IMG/VR virus record: IMGVR_UViG_3300032893_000243
Location: 1 to 27,026 of that record
Origin: a virus
Strand: one strand, 5' to 3'
Length of the DNA: 27,026 nt
Made by a program: the position numbers and the translations under genes. This document shows, piece by piece, positions 20,530 to 27,026 of the stretch. A model generated the notes under the pieces. It saw only the letters and a list, made by a program, of their open reading frames with translations, was not told where the DNA came from and did not search any database. Numbering within the stretch: the first letter of the stretch is position 1; the number at the start of each line of letters is the position of its first letter.

Positions 20530-21774
20530 ATGTCGCGACTGTTTTTTGTTATTGCGAGATTGGGAATGCTCGTTGCGATGCTATCGCAAGTAGCAAGCGC
20601 GCAAATCGCGCCGTCCGGTCCCTTCGTGGCCGGGCACGTCCTTGGTGATAGCAGGAATAAGGCCGGGTGCATCAACGGCTCGGCCGACTTTCTGACCTAC
20701 CTCAAGGCTTACTTGCCGCCGAATTGGGCCGCTGCGACGCTCATCAATGATGCGCAGTGCGGACAGAACTTAGAGACGACGGATTTCAATTATAATCCGA
20801 TAGCCTACCCGAACTCAGGCTGGTGGAATTTCGATATCCTCGTGATGAGCAGCGTGAACAGCGCGCTCGGGGCACCGTCTGGCCCTGGTGCTCCGGCTGT
20901 CACGCCGGGCGGCGACAGCGCTGCGACGATGTATGGCTATATCCAAAACATCGCGGCAAAAGCGCTCAAGGCCGGGCACATTCTGGTCCTCGGTATCGAG
21001 CCGGCCGTTGGCTCGCTCAGTCCGACGCAACTCGCGCAATATCAACAATTGCAATTGATGCTTCTCCAAGCACCGCAGATGGGGCAGTATCTTGTGCGGC
21101 TGGACACGGTGTTCCCGACCAACGTGGACCCGGTCGACTATTTTGACGCCACGCACCTATACACCGCGACCGGGGCGCAAAAGATCGCGCAGCAGATCGG
21201 CTCGACGATCTCGCAGCAACAGTTCCAGCCGCCTTATCAGTGCGGCGATCAGTGCCAGATCGTGCAGCCGCCACCGCCATCGCCTTGCGTTCCGGGCACC
21301 GCATATTCGGCAACCCTGACTGGCGACAGTGGACCAGAGGCGGGAAACGCATTCAGGAGCGCTACGACCCCGACAATTACCGGGTCCGGCTGCGGACATG
21401 TCACCGTCGAATTCGCCGCGAGCGCTGCTGGCGGCCCAATGAACGTCAATCACGCTTCGATTTGCGTTCAGAGTTCAGGTAGCGGTTGTGCCTCCGCTCC
21501 GGTGCCCCTCTTGGTCGGCGGCAGTGCCAGCTTCACCGTCGCGCAGGGCGGGTCGGCGACCAGCGATCAGGCTGCATTCTCGTTCACCACGGGGCAGGTG
21601 CTACTGGTGTCGATTGACAACGGCTCGCCATCAAATGACCGTGCAACCGGCACCGGCCCTGGCTTCTATTATTGCGTCGGTTGCGCTACAGCGTTGCAGC
21701 AGAACCCAGCCGGACTGACAACTGTCTTAGGCCAAGGACCGATCGGATTCGACCAGGTTACCGTGTTACAATAG
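20530..21774 (+). CDS. Secreted SGNH-like hydrolase fused to the beta domain
   Basis: This 414-residue protein starts at the ATG 20530, with GGAG seven bases upstream; the in-frame GTG at 20515 is less favourable. A signal peptide ends about ASA at residue 24. HVLGDSRNKAGCINGS (36-51) is block I of an SGNH/GDSL esterase with Ser41; DATHLYTATGAQKIAQ (206-221) is block V with Asp206 and His209. The middle blocks are not clear. After a Pro-rich linker (VQPPPPSPC) a beta domain at about 253-414 repeats the previous protein, with cysteines in similar places. A deacetylase on host surface polysaccharide is plausible. It could be a tailspike-like protein with an unusual export signal. Confidence 0.7.
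   Translation: MSRLFFVIARLGMLVAMLSQVASAQIAPSGPFVAGHVLGDSRNKAGCINGSADFLTYLKAYLPPNWAAATLINDAQCGQNLETTDFNYNPIAYPNSGWWNFDILVMSSVNSALGAPSGPGAPAVTPGGDSAATMYGYIQNIAAKALKAGHILVLGIEPAVGSLSPTQLAQYQQLQLMLLQAPQMGQYLVRLDTVFPTNVDPVDYFDATHLYTATGAQKIAQQIGSTISQQQFQPPYQCGDQCQIVQPPPPSPCVPGTAYSATLTGDSGPEAGNAFRSATTPTITGSGCGHVTVEFAASAAGGPMNVNHASICVQSSGSGCASAPVPLLVGGSASFTVAQGGSATSDQAAFSFTTGQVLLVSIDNGSPSNDRATGTGPGFYYCVGCATALQQNPAGLTTVLGQGPIGFDQVTVLQ
21286..21771 (+). repeat. Second copy of the duplicated beta-domain coding segment
   Basis: This segment is the C-terminal domain of the SGNH-like gene and mirrors 20045-20515. Differences are spread across the domain, so the duplication is not recent or the copies are under separate selection. 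Confidence 0.75.
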
Positions 21775-21783
21775 TGGCTTCTA

Positions 21784-23469
21784 ATGCAGCGACAATCCAA
21801 AGTCATACCTTGGCGACCTCGCGGATTGTCCGATACGCTTGACGCGTCGAACACGTTTGCTGGCGCCATGTCGTCGCTGCAGAACCTTATTCCTGATCCG
21901 ACGACTCGCGGTTTGTGGCAGTGCCGACCGGCATCGCTGAAGATCGCTCTTTTTCCTCCTGCTTCGGGCGATTTCAATGCTACCGACTTTTCCCCGCTCG
22001 ATTTCAGCACTAGCCTTGTGCCTTATGGGTTGATCTCGGCCCTTAAGGTCATAGGCAATTTTGCTTATGGCATGGTCGCAAGCGGGGCGTTCTCAGGGCA
22101 CGACGAGGCTTTTTGCTACAACTTGTCGACCGGCGCCTTCGTGACCATCACCGGCATGACGAATACGAATTTGCCGACGAGCCCGGCAACGACGGGGACG
22201 TGGACTCCACCGACAATGTCCTTGATCGGTGCCAAGCTGGTCGTGACGCATCCTGGTTTTACTGGAGCAAGCAACGCGTGGTTCGGCGTTCTCGATATTA
22301 CTAATCCGGCAGCGCCGACTTGGACGGCACAGAATCTTACAGGCGCAATCACCTTCACGACGCCTCCAAGCGCTGTAGCTCAATTCAATTCACGCGCTTA
22401 TTGGATTACGAACGCTCCAGCTCAGCCCGCGGTTATTTTTTCCGATTCGCTCAATCCAACGAATTGCACGAACTCGACTCAGATTTTGACGTTTGGCGAT
22501 AACGTGCCTTTGACGGCGCTCGGGGGTTTGCCTTTGAGCAACCAACTGGGCGGCATCATCCAGTCCTTGATGGTGTTCAAGGGCGTACAGAATATCTATC
22601 AGATCACAGGCGACGCCGCGGCTACCGGCGGTCTTCAGCTTAACACTTTGAATATCGCGACCGGTACGCTCGCGCCCAACACGGTGGTATCGACGCCGAA
22701 AGGATTGGCTTTTGTTGCACCGGACGGCGTGCGGCTGATCGACTTTTTCGGTCGCGTCTCCGATCCCATCGGCTTGGACGGCATGGGGGTCACCGTGCCG
22801 TTTCTTTTCGCAGTGACGCCCTCGCGCATGTGCGCTGCTTGTAACGGTGATGTGTTGCGCGTCTCGGTGCAAAACGGCAACGCCAGCGGAAGCCCGAATC
22901 AGGAATATTGGTATGACCTCGCTCGGCAGATATGGTCGGGTCCGCATACTTTTCCGTTTTCTCAAATCCAACCTTACGCCGGGACTTTTATCGGAGCGCC
23001 AATCGGGGTTACGGCTTCGCTCTGGCAGTCTGACCCAGTGCAATCCATCACTAGCACTTTCGTCGAAAACAGTGTGCAGCTGTCCTGGGTGGCCTCGACG
23101 CCGTTGCTGCCAATAACCGATCAAATGGTAAACAAAGCCATGACCGAGGCTATTTGGTTTCTCGGTTTGTCGGCGTCTTTCCCGGTGGTTACCATCAGTG
23201 CGCTTGATGAAAACGCTTCCGTGCTCAATTCGGTTACGGTCAACGCCTCGGGTACGGCAACTATTTGGGGGTCATTCGTCTGGGGGGCGGCGTTGTGGGG
23301 CGGTCAGAATAACGCTATGGCACCGCGGCAATTGCAGTGGACTGAAGTTATCGTTTTTACTAGACTTCAGATACAGGCATCGGGGACGAGTGCCCAAGGC
23401 GTCAAGATCGGCACTTTGCAGTTTCGTTGGCAAATTCTTCGTTATCTGTCGAGCATCGCAGCCGCATGA
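21784..23469 (+). CDS. Tail hub/DNA-stabilisation-like protein
   Basis: This 561-residue beta-rich protein has no signal peptide, unlike its neighbours. It starts with MQRQSKVIPWRPRGLSDTLD and ASNTFAGAMSSLQNLIPDPT, an opening seen in phage tail proteins that list and bind surface repeats. The middle has GLAFVAPDGVRLIDFFGRVS, then MCAACNGDVLRVSV and QEYWYDLARQIWSGPHTFPF, the blade-like repeats of P22 gp10-type packaged-DNA stabilisation or hub proteins. It probably forms the tail channel below the adaptor. The assignment is moderate; no strong ribosome binding site precedes the ATG. Confidence 0.6.
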   Translation: MQRQSKVIPWRPRGLSDTLDASNTFAGAMSSLQNLIPDPTTRGLWQCRPASLKIALFPPASGDFNATDFSPLDFSTSLVPYGLISALKVIGNFAYGMVASGAFSGHDEAFCYNLSTGAFVTITGMTNTNLPTSPATTGTWTPPTMSLIGAKLVVTHPGFTGASNAWFGVLDITNPAAPTWTAQNLTGAITFTTPPSAVAQFNSRAYWITNAPAQPAVIFSDSLNPTNCTNSTQILTFGDNVPLTALGGLPLSNQLGGIIQSLMVFKGVQNIYQITGDAAATGGLQLNTLNIATGTLAPNTVVSTPKGLAFVAPDGVRLIDFFGRVSDPIGLDGMGVTVPFLFAVTPSRMCAACNGDVLRVSVQNGNASGSPNQEYWYDLARQIWSGPHTFPFSQIQPYAGTFIGAPIGVTASLWQSDPVQSITSTFVENSVQLSWVASTPLLPITDQMVNKAMTEAIWFLGLSASFPVVTISALDENASVLNSVTVNASGTATIWGSFVWGAALWGGQNNAMAPRQLQWTEVIVFTRLQIQASGTSAQGVKIGTLQFRWQILRYLSSIAAA

Positions 23470-25031
23470 AAAAATGGCTTAGCACGATCGCAGCGTCTTT
23501 CCTGCTGGTTACAGCCGGCTTCAATCTTCACAGCTACATCCGCGAAGCCAAGGCAGGTGTGACGTGTTCGGTGCCGTTCAATCTGACGAACGGAACGACG
23601 GCCGACGCGTCGCAGGTCATGGCGAACTACAACGCCTTGATTGCGTGCTTGGCGAACGCTGCTGCGGCCGGCGTCAACAATGATATTACGTCGTTGCTCG
23701 GTTTGACTACTCCGCTTCCGCCATCTGAAGGCGGCTCGACGGTTTTCATCGGGCAAACTCCGACTGCGTCAGGCAACACGATCGTTGTCGCTTCCACGAC
23801 GCCAAGCGGCTTTAGCTATACTAAAGGCTATACGGTCGTTTTCATTGCGCAGGCGACGAATGTTGCGACGCAGACGATCAACGTCAATAATCAGGGGGAC
23901 GTAAACCTCTTTAAGCAAAGTCCTTCAGGTCCGACCGCTTTAACCGGCGGGGAAATAGCGACCAATCAGATTGTTTCAGCGACCTATGACGGTACGGAAT
24001 TTCAAACCAATCCGGTGCCGAACGTTACGCCGAGTTTTGGTTTGTCGACGAATGCCAGCCAGACTGCGATTCAGATCAATACCAACCAGCCGCCCTACGG
24101 GTTTGACTCGCCGGTCAATTTGGGACTTCAGGCTTATGCCGACGCTGGTAACCTTCTGCATGTCAATATCGTGCAGGCAAATGGCCAGGCGCCGTCCGCA
24201 ACGAGCACGGGGCCTGTTCTTATTCCTTTTTCGAACCCCAATAATGGGCAAGTCAGCTGGGTTGCAGTCACTGCCTCGACGAGCATCAATACCAATGCCA
24301 CAGGCGCCTCGCTCGGCAGTTTGAATAATACTCCGTTTCGTTTTTGGATTGTCGCCTTCAACAATAGCGGAACGGTCGTACCGGCCCTTTTCAATGCTTC
24401 AGTTCCGACGCCGACGGTTCAAGTGTATCCTCTCGATACCAGCACGCCGCAGAGTTCGACCGCGGTGAGTGCCGCTGCGACTAGCCCCGGCGTCTTCTAC
24501 ACTCCGAACGGGACAACGGTCTCGTCGCAGCCTTTCACGATCCTGGGCTATCTTGAATATGCGAACGGTTTGGGGACCGCGGGTACCTATGCAAGCAACC
24601 CGACAAAGATTCAGCTATTTGGTCCCAGCATCAAAAAGCCGGGTGATACAGTACAAGGGCCGTTTTTCAACCAGGATGCTACCCTGGTAGGGCCTGGCGG
24701 CAGTTATCAAGCAAGTCGTGTGCAGCAAGGCATCACGCCGACGAGCAAGGTGAATTTGATCGAAGTTCACGGCGTATGGGCCGGGCAATGCGGCGGTTCA
24801 GATTCGATGTTCGTGGCTCCAGGGCGTATCGGGGCGGGTGCGTTTGGCGGTATTAATATCGTCGGCGCCGCGGGTACTGTCGACTTTACCGGAATGGTCG
24901 AAGGGATAGACGCTCCAGCTTCTGTGGCTTCTAATACCTATGCGATATTCTTAAAAAGCGGAGGAGGCTGTAGCATCAATTCGCTTGCCGGCAGTAACAG
25001 CACCATCAGCGTGCGGGAAATCCAGGGATGA
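23466..25031 (+). CDS. Tail fibre-like protein with signal peptide
   Basis: This 521-residue protein overlaps the previous stop as ATGA. The N-terminus is signal-like (MKKWLSTIAASFLLVTAGFN, cleavage possibly after AKA at 31). VTCSVPFNLTNGTTADASQV and MANYNALIACLANAA follow, the kind of opening seen on many phage tail fibres. The rest is Ser/Thr/Asn/Gly-rich beta structure (INVNNQGDVNLFKQSPSGPT, VSATYDGTEFQTNPV) with cysteines near the end. It probably binds the host surface. The export signal on a fibre is unusual. Confidence 0.65.
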   Translation: MKKWLSTIAASFLLVTAGFNLHSYIREAKAGVTCSVPFNLTNGTTADASQVMANYNALIACLANAAAAGVNNDITSLLGLTTPLPPSEGGSTVFIGQTPTASGNTIVVASTTPSGFSYTKGYTVVFIAQATNVATQTINVNNQGDVNLFKQSPSGPTALTGGEIATNQIVSATYDGTEFQTNPVPNVTPSFGLSTNASQTAIQINTNQPPYGFDSPVNLGLQAYADAGNLLHVNIVQANGQAPSATSTGPVLIPFSNPNNGQVSWVAVTASTSINTNATGASLGSLNNTPFRFWIVAFNNSGTVVPALFNASVPTPTVQVYPLDTSTPQSSTAVSAAATSPGVFYTPNGTTVSSQPFTILGYLEYANGLGTAGTYASNPTKIQLFGPSIKKPGDTVQGPFFNQDATLVGPGGSYQASRVQQGITPTSKVNLIEVHGVWAGQCGGSDSMFVAPGRIGAGAFGGINIVGAAGTVDFTGMVEGIDAPASVASNTYAIFLKSGGGCSINSLAGSNSTISVREIQG

Positions 25032-26200
25032 TCGCCGTTCTTTTTTTCGTGCTCGCGGTCCTGTGCGTCCCTGTCCTCCCCGATGGCGCCGAGATCCCGC
25101 GCTGGGCGCTGATGGCTTGCACGGCAGGCATCATGATTTTTAGGGTCGAGCTGACATCGACCTATTTCATCGTCATGGCGTATCTCGCCGGCATGGCGCT
25201 GCTCGCTCCTGGCGGGTACGACGCTACCTTGATCTTCGTTCACTTCGTCATCCTCTCGATCCTGTTTCTCTCTCGCTTCGATCCGCGGCAGGTCGCGATC
25301 GGCGCCGGCTTGGGTATGGCGGTGAACTCCTGCTTTATGTTGGCGCAGCACTACGGCTACACTGGCATCCCCATGCTCTCGCCGTTGCCCGGCCTGTTCT
25401 ACAATCGCAATATCGGCGCCGAGGCCGCGGCAATGGCACTCGCCTTGGTCGTAGGCTACCGACTCTGGTGGCTGGTCCCTGGCATCTTGCCAGTGCTCGT
25501 ATTCGGTTCGCGCGCCCCTATAATTGCGCTAGGGACCGCGGCTGCGTTCGCTGTCGGCCGGCGTTCACCGTTTCTCGGCATCATGACCTTTCTCGGCGGG
25601 GTGCTCTTTGTCGTGACCTGGATGCACGACTATGGGGGTCTCAAGGACTTGACCCAGCGGGTTGTGACTTGGGAAGACATGCTGCCGGCGCTGCGTCCCT
25701 GGGGTTGGGGGATAGGCTCGTTCATTCACGACTTCCCGCTTTATCAGCGCCACACGTCGGCCCTAACGCTTCGGTTCGAGAATGCCCACAACGACTTCCT
25801 TCAGCTCGTCTTTGAGCTTGGACTCGGAGGACTGCTCGCCGCTATCGCCGTGGCTGTCCAGCTCTGGCGCACCGCGCCGTCACCCGCCTGGTATGCATCT
25901 GTGGTCTTTCTGGTGGAGGGTTGCTTTGGATTCCCGCTTTATGAGCCTGTTACGGCGTGCATCGCTGCTGTCTGTGCGGGTCGCCTGTTTGCTGAGCATG
26001 TTGCTGTTTTCGACCTGCTCGCTGCTTGGGGACCACGAGTATGGGCTTGGGCTTCTGACCCACGACATGCGCCATTTCCTTTTGGCAAGCCGGCTCTTTC
26101 CCGAGATCAGATCCTACAGATCGGGGCCCGCTTACGCCGGAATAACCTTCGGCGATCCGAAAGTCGCGATACCCTTGATCGAAGCGGCTTTGCGGCATGA
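25028..26200 (+). CDS. O-antigen ligase/polymerase-like membrane protein
   Basis: This 390-residue protein has about ten hydrophobic segments. It carries the landmarks of the Wzy_C/WaaL family: FYNRNIGAEAAAMALAL (124-140), GSRAPIIALG (160-169), an Arg-led loop RVVTWEDMLPALRPWGWGIG (211-230) and AHNDFLQLVFELGLGGLLAA (253-272) with the His-Asn pair. Enzymes of this family join or polymerise lipid-linked glycans at the periplasmic face of the inner membrane. In a phage tail operon this suggests alteration of host LPS or another glycan. The ATG overlaps the tail fibre stop as ATGA. Beyond about residue 325 the chain is hydrophilic and overlaps the next gene by 260 bases. Confidence 0.75.
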   Translation: MIAVLFFVLAVLCVPVLPDGAEIPRWALMACTAGIMIFRVELTSTYFIVMAYLAGMALLAPGGYDATLIFVHFVILSILFLSRFDPRQVAIGAGLGMAVNSCFMLAQHYGYTGIPMLSPLPGLFYNRNIGAEAAAMALALVVGYRLWWLVPGILPVLVFGSRAPIIALGTAAAFAVGRRSPFLGIMTFLGGVLFVVTWMHDYGGLKDLTQRVVTWEDMLPALRPWGWGIGSFIHDFPLYQRHTSALTLRFENAHNDFLQLVFELGLGGLLAAIAVAVQLWRTAPSPAWYASVVFLVEGCFGFPLYEPVTACIAAVCAGRLFAEHVAVFDLLAAWGPRVWAWASDPRHAPFPFGKPALSRDQILQIGARLRRNNLRRSESRDTLDRSGFAA

Positions 26201-26348
26201 CCCCTACGCCCCGGACCTGTGGTACGGGCTGGCCCGGATGCAGTTGAAACTTGGGGATGAACCGGGGTATAATGCGGCACTGACGCAGCTCAAAAAGCTG
26301 ACGCCTGGGCTTGATTACCGCGTGGTCGCGGAACATGGAGGGGGTTAG
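25941..26348 (+). CDS. TPR-like protein with N-terminal hydrophobic segment
   Basis: The protein (135 residues from 25941) has a hydrophobic N-terminus (LLSVRVACLLSMLLFSTCSL), possibly a signal or lipoprotein peptide, though the residues before Cys are not ideal. The C-terminus reads AIPLIEAALRHDPYAPDLWY, then GLARMQLKLGDEPGYNAALT, like one and a half TPR units. Many Wzy-type ligases carry or pair with TPR segments, so it may partner the preceding gene. The start is uncertain: no good ribosome binding site lies before 25941 or before the in-frame ATG at 26067. Confidence 0.55.
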   Translation: MSLLRRASLLSVRVACLLSMLLFSTCSLLGDHEYGLGLLTHDMRHFLLASRLFPEIRSYRSGPAYAGITFGDPKVAIPLIEAALRHDPYAPDLWYGLARMQLKLGDEPGYNAALTQLKKLTPGLDYRVVAEHGGG

Positions 26349-26350
26349 CT

Positions 26351-27016
26351 ATGCTGCGTAAATTGATGGTGGCAGCGTTTGCGCTGTTTCTCGCTACTTC
26401 CTCTTGGATCAGTTTGCGGGCTGCAAACATCCCTCTCATTTCGGGCACGTCGACTCCAAGTGCGGCAGCGTGTAGCGAGGCGAGTCAGGAAGTCGCGTGT
26501 CTCAACGCCCTCATCAACCAGATCAATACCGGTGTCGCCGGCTATTACGCTGCGGTGATCGGTCCGGCGACGACGAATACGGCGGTATCGCAGACACTGG
26601 GCTCGATCTCGATCCCGACTTCGACTCTTTCAGTACCGGGCCAAGCCATCCACGCGCACTGCTACGGGCTAAGCAGTTCCGATACGGTGTCGAAAACGAT
26701 CAACCTTTCTTTTGGTTCGTTTACGGTTTCAACAGGTCCTTTCGGAGCCAACGTAGCCAATAATGCTTGGGAGCTTGAACTGCTCGTGACTGCAGCGACG
26801 TCGACCAATACGGTCGGCTTCGGCCGCGGCAGCATCCAGGCTCCAGCAGCGACCGCGGGCAACCTCGGCGGCGGTGCGACCACCGTAACACCAGTTGCAA
26901 CGAACGATCTGATCGACCTTCTCACGGCGCCAATCACAGTCAAGTGCGCGGCTTCGGAGGGAGGGAGCGTGGCATCGACCACGATGGAAAATCTCTACGT
27001 TGAACAGGTGAAGTGA
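26351..27016 (+). CDS. Secreted beta-rich tail-region protein
   Basis: The 221-residue protein has GGAGGGGG upstream of its ATG. A signal peptide, MLRKLMVAAFALFLATSSWI, is followed by cleavage near LRA at residue 24. The mature part has cysteines in AACSEASQEVACLNA, AHCYGL and VKCAAS, and a Ser/Thr/Gly beta-sandwich-like body (INLSFGSFTVSTGPFGANVA, WELELLVTAAT). It may be an adhesin or a particle-surface protein. Function unknown. Confidence 0.6.
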   Translation: MLRKLMVAAFALFLATSSWISLRAANIPLISGTSTPSAAACSEASQEVACLNALINQINTGVAGYYAAVIGPATTNTAVSQTLGSISIPTSTLSVPGQAIHAHCYGLSSSDTVSKTINLSFGSFTVSTGPFGANVANNAWELELLVTAATSTNTVGFGRGSIQAPAATAGNLGGGATTVTPVATNDLIDLLTAPITVKCAASEGGSVASTTMENLYVEQVK

Positions 27017-27026
27017 TGGCACGACA
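27016..27026 (+). CDS. Start of the next gene (cut by window edge)
   Basis: An ATG overlaps the TGA of the preceding gene as TGATG and is followed by GCA CGA CA. Only three and a half codons are visible, so nothing can be said about the product; the overlap is the same kind used across this operon. Confidence 0.4.

Noticed and set aside
22390-23124. 244-codon open frame on the minus strand
   Set aside because: Antisense of the hub-like gene; no family pattern.
1-27026. CRISPR array or insertion sequence
   Set aside because: No regularly spaced repeats and no transposase with flanking inverted repeats are visible; the only mobile-type genes are the HNH nucleases.

Overview
This window looks like part of the genome of a tailed, double-stranded DNA phage (or phage-derived contig) with podovirus-like virion genes. 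It has a leftward arm of small, tightly overlapping early genes ending in a DNA polymerase, and a long rightward block of packaging, lysis and virion genes. The major capsid protein resembles the N4-gp56 family. The GC-rich sequence and a secreted Cys/His hydrolase of a type common in Rhizobiales point to an alphaproteobacterial (Rhizobiales-like) host; this is inference. No integrase, excisionase or attachment site is visible, so lifestyle cannot be decided.

Left arm (1-4549, minus strand). Transcription probably starts at two sigma70-like promoters (4520-4549 and 3624-3652). Two Endonuclease VII-type HNH genes come first, one of which has lost its catalytic histidines. A chain of short genes follows, many coupled by ATGA/GTGA overlaps: small membrane proteins of 29-48 codons, an XRE-like HTH regulator, an acidic ArdA-like protein and coiled-coil proteins. 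The chain includes a protein of the Acb2/Tad1 family, which are nucleotide-signal sponges that counter CBASS and Thoeris. The arm ends with the 5' part of a family A DNA polymerase whose exonuclease motif is visible.

Divergent control region (4550-5201). It is AT-rich in places, lacks genes, and holds palindromes, promoter candidates and a strong leftward intrinsic terminator. A rightward promoter at 5137-5165 precedes the late genes.

Right arm (5202-27026, plus strand except one gene). Order: three small proteins (one KTSC), a MycE/TylF-like sugar O-methyltransferase, large terminase with an extra degenerate nuclease-like domain, a secreted protein, portal, and a lysis cassette (Cys/His hydrolase, lysozyme-like protein, alpha/beta hydrolase, holin, PG-binding protein, membrane/coiled-coil protein). 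Then come scaffold, capsid with an Ig-like insertion, an antisense Endonuclease VII gene with its own promoter, small structural proteins and the head-tail adaptor. Last are several tail or adhesin proteins with signal peptides and, in most, two or more cysteines, an SGNH-like protein, a tail hub protein, a tail fibre, an O-antigen ligase-like membrane protein and a TPR-like partner.

The most interesting combination is a candidate cyclic-nucleotide sponge on the early side together with an envelope-glycan set on the late side (sugar O-methyltransferase, O-antigen ligase-like protein, TPR partner, SGNH esterase) and a run of exported proteins embedded among virion genes. This suggests that the phage counters intracellular defence and remodels or decorates the cell surface.
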